This document shows, in pieces, positions 8,134 to 15,794 of a stretch of DNA of 64,000 bases. The DNA is from Ruminococcaceae bacterium AB4001. GTDB lineage: Bacteria; Bacillota; Clostridia; Saccharofermentanales; Saccharofermentanaceae. Location of the stretch: the NCBI GenBank assembly GCA_000621765.1, contig JHXJ01000001.1:310001-374000 (forward strand). Reading direction: 5' to 3'. Position numbers and translations under genes: made by a program. The first letter of the stretch is position 1, and the number at the start of each line of letters is the position of its first letter. The notes under the pieces were generated by a model. It was not told the DNA's origin. It ran no database searches and worked only from the letters and a program-made list of their open reading frames with translations.

Positions 8134-8904
8134 TCACATTACACGTCGGATAATGTCCTCATCTGCATCAAAATGTTTCTGCAGCTGTTTTACGATCTTT
8201 CCGAAAGATTCCTGCGGCTTTTCTTTGTATCTTCCGGTTACAAATTTATATCCCCATATGTATTCCGGAGGTGTCATTATCGCGACTGACCACCCGTATT
8301 CGATCCCTTTTTTGTTGAGACGCGGTTTGAAATCTTTTACGACGAGATAAGACTGCATCTGAAGTTTTGTAAGTGTGCCTTCGAAGTTTTTCTCGCCGCC
8401 TTTTCCGAAGCCCGCTTTTTCTTTCATCTCGTGTGTATAGAGTTCGGAATGGCATCCGAGTTTTTCGAGATCGGATGTTTTTACATTCCACATATCGGTT
8501 CCTGAAGGAATGAAAAGATCCATCAGAAGTTTCTCTCTGTATCCTGCTTTTCCGTCTTCGTAGAGTGCGTCGAAATCATATCCGTCGCGGCGGAAATTTG
8601 CAAAATAAGGAAACCATTTTTTGGAGATGAAACCTGCACGGTTTCCGAAGAATTTTCCGTAAGCGACTTTTCCTGTTCTTGCAAGAATTCCGCGCCATTC
8701 CCACGGGTCAGTATCTTTGTCACCGTTCCACCAGCATGAAGTAGCAGTCATGTTCTCAACAGAAAAACCCGGAATGTCATTCCCGAATAACGGCAGGAAA
8801 CCTATCTCCCCGATAACATCAAGGAGTTCATCGCTGCTGTGGATACAGCCTTCATCGTCCCAATCAAGACCGTCCATATACCATGTGCCGTTTATCACTT
8901 CCAT
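8134..8904 (-). CDS. AlkZ-related protein
   Basis: 256 residues. The sequence contains LIGEIGFLPLF-like and WWNGDKDTDPWEWR stretches, then YGKFFGNRAGFISKKWFP and YRRDGYDFDALYEDG, matching a Firmicutes family annotated as AlkZ-related. AlkZ itself is a winged-helix DNA glycosylase for interstrand crosslinks, but the catalytic QxQ/QxD motif of AlkZ/YcaQ is not obvious, so the glycosylase role is uncertain. The protein has no signal peptide. It stands alone, downstream of nothing on its strand, and its 3' end faces the octamer cluster. Confidence 0.7.
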   Translation of the reverse strand: MEVINGTWYMDGLDWDDEGCIHSSDELLDVIGEIGFLPLFGNDIPGFSVENMTATSCWWNGDKDTDPWEWRGILARTGKVAYGKFFGNRAGFISKKWFPYFANFRRDGYDFDALYEDGKAGYREKLLMDLFIPSGTDMWNVKTSDLEKLGCHSELYTHEMKEKAGFGKGGEKNFEGTLTKLQMQSYLVVKDFKPRLNKKGIEYGWSVAIMTPPEYIWGYKFVTGRYKEKPQESFGKIVKQLQKHFDADEDIIRRVM

Positions 8905-8961
8905 AGCTGATATCGTAACACAAAAAGAAGTGTGCGAAAAAATTTATGCGGACATATAAAA

Positions 8962-8991
8962 GGAACGGTCGCAACCACTTGAGACCGTTCC
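8962..8991 (-). terminator. Terminator of the H1-like gene
   Basis: Nine-base perfect stem GGAACGGTC/GACCGTTCC with a 12-base loop. On the minus strand it is followed by TTTTATAT, placing it 27 bases after the stop of the Lys/Ala-rich gene. Confidence 0.75.
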
Positions 8992-9017
8992 ATGTTTTAA
9001 TCAAATGTTAGATCAGA

Positions 9018-9500
9018 TTAGAACAGATTGATTGACTTGCCGTTAGCGTCGAAGATCTTCTTCTCTGCAGCAACGATGTAAACGTCACCACCGAGCTTAG
9101 CAGCCTTCTTCTCGATTGCCTTGATGTCGATCTGCTTGCCGTCGATCTCGAAAATGATCTTGCCGAGCTTCTTAACTGCAGCCTTCTTTGCAGCGGGCTT
9201 CTTAGCAGCAGCCTTCTTAGCGGGAGCAGCTTTCTTTGCAGCGGGCTTCTTTGCAGCAGCCTTCTTAGCGGGAGCAGCCTTCTTTGCAGCAGCGGGCTTC
9301 TTAGCAGCAGCAGCCTTCTTAGCAGGAGCAGCCTTCTTTGCAGCAGCGGGCTTCTTAGCAGCAGCAGCCTTCTTAGCAGGAGCAGCTTTCTTAGCAGGTG
9401 CTTTCTTTGCAGCGGTCTTCTTAGGTGCAACAGCTTTTGCTACAGCCTTAGCTGCATCTGTAACTGCTGCAGAAACGTCGATCTTTTTCTCATCTGCCAT
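9018..9500 (-). CDS. Lysine/alanine-rich histone H1-like protein
   Basis: 160 residues. Residues about 24-110 are a tandem low-complexity tract of AAKK, PAKK and PAAKK units, like the tail of eukaryotic histone H1 and bacterial H1-like proteins such as Hc1 or AlgP. The last 50 residues form a short mixed alpha/beta domain (starting KKLGKIIFEIDGKQIDIKA), which resembles the DUF6465-type domain often joined to such tails; this match is by eye. The tail should bind DNA or RNA nonspecifically. Start: GGAGGAAT seven bases upstream. The DNA repeats are slippage-prone, and the antisense strand is also open, which is a composition artefact. Confidence 0.8.
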   Translation of the reverse strand: MADEKKIDVSAAVTDAAKAVAKAVAPKKTAAKKAPAKKAAPAKKAAAAKKPAAAKKAAPAKKAAAAKKPAAAKKAAPAKKAAAKKPAAKKAAPAKKAAAKKPAAKKAAVKKLGKIIFEIDGKQIDIKAIEKKAAKLGGDVYIVAAEKKIFDANGKSINLF

Positions 9501-9635
9501 AAAATTATTCCTCCGTGAAATTGATGTGCATTGAGATTTAAATAGTTACATATTTTGATTGTACAAATCTTCGAAAAATCCGTCAATAAATTAAAGCGTT
9601 TGCAGCGTTAATTGTTTATAAAGAATTTATGGATT

Positions 9636-10595
9636 TTATATGTTTTCATCGTCATCAAAAAACGATCCTTCAGAGGTCTCATCTTCGATGACGATTTTCG
9701 TGAATCCTTCTTCCAAAGTTCCGCTTGCAGATATCTTCAATCCGACCGGATATCCTGTATCGAATGTGAATTCCATTGTGCTGCTTCCAAAGACCATCGT
9801 TACCAATGTGAGACAGTCGATTATGTCTCCTGCTGTAAGTGAAGGTGATCCGATTATTTCGTCCAGTTTACCGATATTGGATTTAAAGTATTGTCCGATG
9901 AAATCGATTGCGAGACCGATGTATTTCTCATCTTCGGCCAATACTTTTTCCATCAGTTCGAAAGAACTGTCTGCGTTTGTTCTTTCCTTATTCAGTTCGA
10001 GATAAAGTTCAACGAACTCACCGTCCAGTTCGATATCGCCGTGGTATGCTTCGTATTCAAATGAGTACGATATCTCATTACCGTCAGGAAGCATGCGCGG
10101 AGGAAGGATCGGAGATGCAGGTCTTAATACAGTATCAAGTTCATCGAAACCTTCTTCAAGTGTTCCTGATAAAGATATGCTCGAGCCGATCAGAGCTGCC
10201 AGGTCACACATCGCTTTAAACTTGTATACGACTTTGATATGCACTCCTTCAGGCTTGAAGAAAGATACATCAGAAAGATACATTATGAATATGGTACCGA
10301 GCTCTAATTTCTCGGCGAGATCAACGAGTGAGTAATCGAAACTGATGTTCTCATTTCTGAACAGTGAATCGATCTTATTCCAAAGCGTTTCGAGAAAGAG
10401 ATCATTCCATTCATCCTGTCTGTTATAGAGATTATTGAATGCGTATTCCAGAGCATTGAGCTTGTTCTGGTCAGTCGGAGGCGCGACAAAAACCATCTCG
10501 ACTGTATCACCGCACCATCCGAAATCAGCGTGATAGTTCATTTCATCAGAGTTGTATTTCAGGACGTCTCCGGTACAAAGGATCAGGTCGAACAT
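9636..10595 (-). CDS. Hypothetical protein with an internal duplication
   Basis: 319 residues, acidic and soluble, no signal peptide. Two halves appear related. Each ends in a GTLEEGF motif (SISLSGTLEEGFDELD near residue 145 and KISASGTLEEGFTKIV near 295), and each has an earlier GD-hydrophobic strand followed by a long helical stretch ending in IDSLF or IDFIGQYF. This is reminiscent of DUF2262-type proteins, but I cannot confirm that. It is divergent from the coiled-coil/TIR pair, sharing a 196-base intergenic region, so it could belong to the same locus or be unrelated. The function is unknown. Confidence 0.6.
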   Translation of the reverse strand: MFDLILCTGDVLKYNSDEMNYHADFGWCGDTVEMVFVAPPTDQNKLNALEYAFNNLYNRQDEWNDLFLETLWNKIDSLFRNENISFDYSLVDLAEKLELGTIFIMYLSDVSFFKPEGVHIKVVYKFKAMCDLAALIGSSISLSGTLEEGFDELDTVLRPASPILPPRMLPDGNEISYSFEYEAYHGDIELDGEFVELYLELNKERTNADSSFELMEKVLAEDEKYIGLAIDFIGQYFKSNIGKLDEIIGSPSLTAGDIIDCLTLVTMVFGSSTMEFTFDTGYPVGLKISASGTLEEGFTKIVIEDETSEGSFFDDDENI

Positions 10596-10727
10596 AAATG
10601 GTACCCCCGTTTATTCGAAATGTAATTTTCATAATAAAGATATGTGAGACGGATTTCAACAAAATAAGAATTTCTCGAACACTCAAAGGTGCTGTTTGAC
10701 TGGTTTTCCGACTTTTCATCTCACGGG

Positions 10728-10756
10728 TTGAACGGGACATGTATCTGCACTAAACT
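10728..10756 (+). promoter_or_regulatory. Predicted sigma-A promoter of the coiled-coil/TIR operon
   Basis: TTGAAC at 10728-10733 and TAAACT at 10751-10756, 17 bases apart, giving a leader of about 30 bases to the preferred start at 10792. Confidence 0.5.
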
Positions 10757-10791
10757 GAATGTAAAGATATTTTTGAATGGAGCGGATGATT

Positions 10792-12678
10792 ATGTTCAGT
10801 GCAAGGAGAAAATCCAAAAAGACAGACCCGAAGCTCTTGATGACTTTTTCCGAATACAATACCTTCCAGGGGTTTTACAAGATAACTCCTGCGGATGGGA
10901 GTCTTGATCCTGAACGGGTATTCAACCTGTGCATACTGTATGTGACAGGGTGGCTCAGGGAACGTGTTGAACGCAATAAAAATTTTGACAAAACCGAAGT
11001 GCAGTTCCTGTACGATTACCCTGACATGAAAGATCCTTCTGCTGACGGATTTGATGTTTTCGCGAAAGAGGAGATGTTTTTAAAGCGCGCGAAAAATCAG
11101 TTCGACATCAGCATTTTCGCATTGAAGGAATTCGGTGAATGGACGATAAGGATCCGCGAGCCGAACAACCAGACAGAGACAACGCATCTCGACAGGCTCT
11201 TCACCACGGATGCCGCGCTGAAACTCACTGACAAATATGTTTATCTCGCTGTAAGAACGAAGTGCAAGGAGAGTCACCATCACGGCAAAAAGGCTGCTGC
11301 TTTCAGACCTGCTTTCCTTCCGGGAATTTTCCTCGAAAACAGATTCACCGTGTCTGAAGGAAGCATCGCATCACACGATTATCCGGTCAATCTGAAGAGA
11401 ATAAGCATCGAAAGATCCGGTAACAGAAAAAAGGACGACTTCGAATTCATTAAGATAATCAACGATCCGGGAAGGCAGATGCCGGTGATCTTCTGTCCTG
11501 CGTTTGATGCAGATCTGCAAAAAGATAAGGACACTTTCAGGACAGATAAACTTGCGCAGCACATGGCAGGACTTGCATACGTCGTTACCGATGAGGCGCG
11601 CAACGGATATAAGGATCTGATAGGCGAAAGGATGAGTGAGCTCTTAAAAAAGATCATTCTCTCACCGCGTGATGCGACCACGAAGATCAAGACGAACTAT
11701 CTCTGCATAATGCCTCTGACTGACGTCGGAAAGAAATTTGAGTGGTTTGCAATAGATCCGTCGATCAGGTCGATCGAGAAACCTGCGCAGTCCGAGAATG
11801 CAATAAGAAAAGAGATCGGCCGTGTCGAAAAGACCGTGACTGACCGTCTTCTGCAGATGAACGGAAGAGAGGGAGGACCTGACATCGATCACGGGGATGT
11901 GCTGTATTATTCGGATCTTTGGGACGCATATATCAGCAAGACTGACAGCAAGGTCATCGAAGAACTGAACAGCAAACTTGAGGACGCAAAGGGTGAGATC
12001 AAGAGACTGATCGAGACTCAGGAAGAAAACATCTCCGAGAAACTCGATGAGATCATCGCGGAAGTTAAAAAGAAAGCGGAAGCGGATTTCAAGAAAGAGA
12101 AGGAAGCTGACGCAGAACGTTTCAAGGACCAGCTTAAGAGAAAAGACAGAGATATCCAGGAGAAGCAGGAAGCTCTGGAAAAACTTGAAAAAGAGAAAAG
12201 GTCTCTTGATGAAAAGCTCAGAAAGACATACAACTTTGAGCTCGAAAACGGGAAGCTGAAGTTCATCCAGTCTTTCCTTACGAAGACCTACAAAGGCAGA
12301 GCGCTCGACACCTGGGTGAAGGACAACATGAGCAAATACATCGTCTTCCACAAGAAGGGAACGGATTCTTACAGAGTTTTCAATTATCCGCAGGAAGACA
12401 TCTTAAGAAATGCTTTCATACTTCTTTATGCCAACGAAATGCTTTTCAAGGGCGACATGAAAGAAGAACTCTACGATAAGATCAAGACTGATAAGATGAT
12501 GTCAGGTTTTGAGATCGCGAGCAGCGGCAAAGATGCCGAGAAGATAAGCGTCGACGGACACGATGCCGACTGGCATGTGACTTATTCCGAACACAATGCC
12601 GGCATGTTCAGGATCTATTACTACCGCGATGAGAAAACAGGAATGGCCACGGTGGTCAGTGTAACAAGACACGCGTGA
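10792..12678 (+). CDS. Uncharacterised coiled-coil protein partnered with a TIR protein
   Basis: About 628 residues from the ATG at 10792, preferred over ATGs at 10777 and 10786 because GGAG at 10779-10782 is nine bases upstream of it. Three regions are visible. Residues 1 to about 385 form an unrecognised globular part with LYVTGWLRERV and an HMAGLAYVVTDEARNG stretch. A highly charged coiled coil covers about 390-490 (Lys/Glu heptads). A C-terminal globular domain of about 140 residues begins after ENGKLKFIQSFLTK. No transmembrane segment or known catalytic motif is seen. The TIR gene starts 14 bases downstream, so they are co-transcribed. By analogy with two-gene TIR defence operons it may be a sensor or scaffold; this is inference. 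Confidence 0.75.
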   Translation: MFSARRKSKKTDPKLLMTFSEYNTFQGFYKITPADGSLDPERVFNLCILYVTGWLRERVERNKNFDKTEVQFLYDYPDMKDPSADGFDVFAKEEMFLKRAKNQFDISIFALKEFGEWTIRIREPNNQTETTHLDRLFTTDAALKLTDKYVYLAVRTKCKESHHHGKKAAAFRPAFLPGIFLENRFTVSEGSIASHDYPVNLKRISIERSGNRKKDDFEFIKIINDPGRQMPVIFCPAFDADLQKDKDTFRTDKLAQHMAGLAYVVTDEARNGYKDLIGERMSELLKKIILSPRDATTKIKTNYLCIMPLTDVGKKFEWFAIDPSIRSIEKPAQSENAIRKEIGRVEKTVTDRLLQMNGREGGPDIDHGDVLYYSDLWDAYISKTDSKVIEELNSKLEDAKGEIKRLIETQEENISEKLDEIIAEVKKKAEADFKKEKEADAERFKDQLKRKDRDIQEKQEALEKLEKEKRSLDEKLRKTYNFELENGKLKFIQSFLTKTYKGRALDTWVKDNMSKYIVFHKKGTDSYRVFNYPQEDILRNAFILLYANEMLFKGDMKEELYDKIKTDKMMSGFEIASSGKDAEKISVDGHDADWHVTYSEHNAGMFRIYYYRDEKTGMATVVSVTRHA

Positions 12679-12691
12679 TAAGGAGCAGGTT

Positions 12692-13852
12692 ATGGCTGTA
12701 TTTATCAGTTACAGAAGAGGCGGATCAAGTGAAGAAACCGCAAAGACCATATACGCAGAGCTTAGCGGCGAATACGAAGTCTTTCTGGATAAGGAATCTC
12801 TTGGAGGCGGCAGATTCGCGCCTGAGATCGAAAGACAGATCAGGGAATGTGATGACTATCTTCTCATAATCGAAAAGACGACATTTGACCGCTGCAATGA
12901 GCCGGGAGACTGGATTCTTCATGAAGCAGGAATAGTAAGGGAATACGAGAAGAACATCATTCCTGTTTTCGTGGACGGAAACTCATATAAGGATAAAGCT
13001 CCGGATGAATTAAGATTTGTATACGAGTACAACGGAATTAAATGGACGGAAGAAGATCCTGTCGTAAGACTCAAGAGGCTCTTGGTCAGCTGCAGGAAAT
13101 ATGACCTTTATGTTGATTACGATCACCACTGGTTTACGCTGACGGAAGGCTCTGTAGAAGTGCTCAAAGAGATATGCCGGAAATATACAGAACACTACCG
13201 CGTCAAGACCCCGGTCAACGTGCACTTCAATAACATTGAAGGCATTGTCGCTGGTGAGATGATGACGCCGGATAAGGCGGAAAATAAAGAACAGTTCCTG
13301 GCGTATACCAAGCAGACTGACGATTACAGAAGAATGCTCAAACGCATGGAGAAAAAGCTCGCTTATGCAATAGAGATCATGCTCATGGACAGATTTCTGG
13401 ATAAATACGCACATGATCTGTGTGCCGAATATGCAGAAAAGTACGGTGTCGATAAATGTTATTTCATTGACAGCGAAGGAGACAGGCAGCCTTATTGGAC
13501 AGTGTTCTTATGGGTCCGGATCATTGAGCAGATGCTGAAGAACTGCATGCCTTTCGGAATGGATAACGAGTACCATAATGAATACTATCTTCATCTGGAA
13601 GCTATTTTGTATAATGCCAATCTCTGTTTCAAAACACATGTCGAGATAGATCCGGACGATCCGCAGTTCGTTTTGTTTGCCGGATCTCTGGATTATTACC
13701 AGATGCCAAGAGCAAGCCTTTTAACGATCGTGTATCCGGATTTCTTCTTCTATCTCGGTGAGAAGAAGGCGGAAGATCCGGACAGATTCAACATTGTCTC
13801 ACAGTACCCCGGCGCACTTAGGCTGGACTCATATGGGTTTGCTCCTGCCTGA
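12692..13852 (+). CDS. TIR-domain protein with novel C-terminal domain
   Basis: 386 residues. The N-terminal 130 are a TIR domain: AVFISYRRGGSSEET opens it, FLDKESLGGG is the BB-loop region, and WILHEAGIVREYEKNIIPVFV carries a glutamate (about residue 78) at the place of the catalytic NADase glutamate. The remaining 250 residues are rich in aromatic and charged residues, contain paired helices around 205-245, and match nothing I recognise. Bacterial TIR proteins commonly cleave NAD or make cyclic ADP-ribose signals during phage defence. Ribosome site AAGGAG is upstream. It is the second gene of the operon and ends 24 bases from a convergent nuclease gene. Confidence 0.88.
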   Translation: MAVFISYRRGGSSEETAKTIYAELSGEYEVFLDKESLGGGRFAPEIERQIRECDDYLLIIEKTTFDRCNEPGDWILHEAGIVREYEKNIIPVFVDGNSYKDKAPDELRFVYEYNGIKWTEEDPVVRLKRLLVSCRKYDLYVDYDHHWFTLTEGSVEVLKEICRKYTEHYRVKTPVNVHFNNIEGIVAGEMMTPDKAENKEQFLAYTKQTDDYRRMLKRMEKKLAYAIEIMLMDRFLDKYAHDLCAEYAEKYGVDKCYFIDSEGDRQPYWTVFLWVRIIEQMLKNCMPFGMDNEYHNEYYLHLEAILYNANLCFKTHVEIDPDDPQFVLFAGSLDYYQMPRASLLTIVYPDFFFYLGEKKAEDPDRFNIVSQYPGALRLDSYGFAPA

Positions 13853-13876
13853 TCCGCAGATGCTTAACAGAATTAA

Positions 13877-14719
13877 TCAGAGGAGTTTGTTTATCCTGGA
13901 GATCATGCTGCCGCAGAATGTCCTTGAATACATCTGGATGGAATCAGGGATCTCCTTGTTCTGCTTTGCTTCTTCAAAAGCCTGGAATAACTCGCCGTCG
14001 TAGTACATCTGGTTATGAAGATACACGAGTCCGTTTACGTTGGCGTCAGGCTTAAGGGCTTCTAACTGCTTCATGTATTCGGCAACCTGAAGCCAGGGCT
14101 GTAATTTCTTCTTCGGATTAAATCCTTCAGTGATCTGCTTGAGTTCTATGATCAGATAATTATCTGTATTCTTCCTGTCTTTCCTGTGGAGGATGACATC
14201 GCATCTGCCGGTCATGCCGTTTGATTTATTTACGGGGAATTCGAGCGTTACGTCGATGCCGGATTCCAAAGACAGAGTGCTCTTCTGGTCGGTCTTAACT
14301 TTCTCCTTGTAGCCTGCAAATGACCTGTCGATATCTTCGATCAGGAGCGTATTGAAATGTTCTATTGTCTGTTCGCTCAAAAACTTTGCAGTGGAGATCT
14401 TTTCTGAGGCAAGGTCTTTCATGTCGGATAAGAGCGCGTCTATCGTCTCATCGTATGTCTTCTTATCGCGGAGCATGTCCTTGTGATATTTCCCGGGAGT
14501 CGCAAGAAGCGTTGCGAGATCAGGCAGGGAATTTAACCATGAAATGTATTCCCTGTTGTCCCTGCTGAATTCCATTTTCGGATGCACGCTCGAAAAAAGA
14601 TCTCCGGCAAGTTCTTCTATCTTATCTTCTCTTGTCCATTTGTAGAATGAACTTACTGAAGGAAAGCGGATGTAAGATCTGTTCATGATCTCACTTGTCA
14701 GAATCTCATACTTATCCAT
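13877..14719 (-). CDS. PD-(D/E)XK nuclease-like protein (stand-alone N-domain as in DUF2075 proteins)
   Basis: 280 residues. The core is GRCDVILHRKD, about 15 residues, then LIIELKQ: an Asp at about 174 and Glu-X-Lys at 192-194, the PD-(D/E)XK catalytic triad. Upstream EYISWLNSLPDLATLL matches the SW..SL motif before the nuclease core of DUF2075/Schlafen-like helicase proteins, yet no helicase follows; the protein ends after a further 80 residues. It could cut DNA or RNA. It overlaps the DUF2809 gene by eight bases and converges on the TIR operon, which suggests but does not prove a shared defence role. Confidence 0.78.
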   Translation of the reverse strand: MDKYEILTSEIMNRSYIRFPSVSSFYKWTREDKIEELAGDLFSSVHPKMEFSRDNREYISWLNSLPDLATLLATPGKYHKDMLRDKKTYDETIDALLSDMKDLASEKISTAKFLSEQTIEHFNTLLIEDIDRSFAGYKEKVKTDQKSTLSLESGIDVTLEFPVNKSNGMTGRCDVILHRKDRKNTDNYLIIELKQITEGFNPKKKLQPWLQVAEYMKQLEALKPDANVNGLVYLHNQMYYDGELFQAFEEAKQNKEIPDSIQMYSRTFCGSMISRINKLL

Positions 14720-15095
14720 TAGCTGCCTCCTTTTTGATCAGGAAAAAATCTGCTATGTAGCAGGGGATCAGTCCGATCGCATAACATGCCAGGTCAACGA
14801 CCGAGAAGCCCGTGCCGATGATTATCCTTAAGAGTTTATTCGTTATTCCGAATCTGTCGCAGAAGCCCCATAGCTGCAGGAATTCAACGATGAATGAAAA
14901 GACAAGTATTATGGTCGGGAGAAGATACCATTGCTTCGGCTTATCCGGAAAGATGGTCCTTAGGATCGCATATAACAAAATGACTACGAGCACATCGCCA
15001 AGATATGCCCGTACCCAGCCTTTCGCAAACATTCCTATGAGTATCTCTATCCCCAAAAGAAGGACGGATAGTATGCCGAATATGATGCGCCGCAA
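14712..15095 (-). CDS. DUF2809 membrane protein
   Basis: 127 residues with four membrane helices. GDVLVVILLYAILRTIFP and IVEFLQLWGFCDRFGI match the DUF2809 pattern (acidic residue in the first loop, EFLQL, then a final helix ending in a small acidic/polar motif). Related proteins are small integral membrane proteins of unknown function, some near VanZ-like genes. The stop overlaps the nuclease gene start, so both are in one minus-strand transcript. Confidence 0.82.
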   Translation of the reverse strand: MRRIIFGILSVLLLGIEILIGMFAKGWVRAYLGDVLVVILLYAILRTIFPDKPKQWYLLPTIILVFSFIVEFLQLWGFCDRFGITNKLLRIIIGTGFSVVDLACYAIGLIPCYIADFFLIKKEAANG

Positions 15096-15112
15096 TTATC
15101 TGCCCCCGGATA

Positions 15113-15766
15113 TTATCCTTTGAACGATCCCGTGATCCTTCCGACAGCTACGATGTTTCCTGTGTTGCCTTCAGCATCAGTATCGAGCGCTTCGAAGAAA
15201 CGGCTGGCTTTGGGGAAGACCGCGTTGATGCCGCCCATCACTTTCTCGACCGGAGCCTTGAGAGCTACTACATAAACGGTGTAGTGATGTGTGCTGCCTT
15301 CCGGCGGATAAGGTCCGATGTAATCGGTCGTGGATGCCCAGCCTTCGGGAAGCGTTGTCTCTGTGATGTCACCTGACCTCCAGTGTATGAAGTAATAGGT
15401 ATCCATGTCGATCATGTAGATGGCGTAGGTCGTTGCGCCGTCGACGGGTTCCCAGGAAAGTTGGGGCGAAGCGTTCTGGCCATCTAAGGTGTTTGCCGTG
15501 ATCTCATCCCACTTGCCGTCGTGAAGGCTCTCTGATGTGACAGCGAAAGCAGGATATGCGCTTACGAAAACGTCATCGCTGTTGTCAGGTACCGTAGCTT
15601 CCGTGGCAGTTGTAGTCGCTTCGGTTGTGGTTTCTGAAGCTTCCGTTGCCGCCGTAGTCTCAACCTCTGACTGAGTGGCAGTCGTGGGTGTTTCAGCGCT
15701 GCATCCGGTAAGTGAGAGAAGGATGCTTGAGCAAAGGATTATTGATGTAAGAACGTGTTTTTTCAT
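15113..15766 (-). CDS. PEBP/YbhB-family lipoprotein
   Basis: 217 residues. The signal peptide ends in a lipobox LTGC (Cys about 22), followed by a Ser/Thr/Glu-rich linker of about 40 residues, then a phosphatidylethanolamine-binding-protein-like domain. The domain shows SPQLSWEPVDGATTYAIYMID, a histidine-containing IHWRSG stretch, DYIGPYPPEG, and HHYTVYVVALK, which are the core YbhB/YbcL motifs. It should be attached to the outer face of the membrane. The ligand is unknown. The gene lies directly after a second PEBP-like lipoprotein gene. Confidence 0.88.
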   Translation of the reverse strand: MKKHVLTSIILCSSILLSLTGCSAETPTTATQSEVETTAATEASETTTEATTTATEATVPDNSDDVFVSAYPAFAVTSESLHDGKWDEITANTLDGQNASPQLSWEPVDGATTYAIYMIDMDTYYFIHWRSGDITETTLPEGWASTTDYIGPYPPEGSTHHYTVYVVALKAPVEKVMGGINAVFPKASRFFEALDTDAEGNTGNIVAVGRITGSFKG

Positions 15767-15794
15767 ATAAGATTTCCTTTCTTATCCCTGCTTA

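Noticed and set aside
9121-9534. Plus-strand frame opposite the H1-like gene
   Set aside because: It is an antisense artefact of the AAGGCTGCT-type repeats, with no start context of its own.
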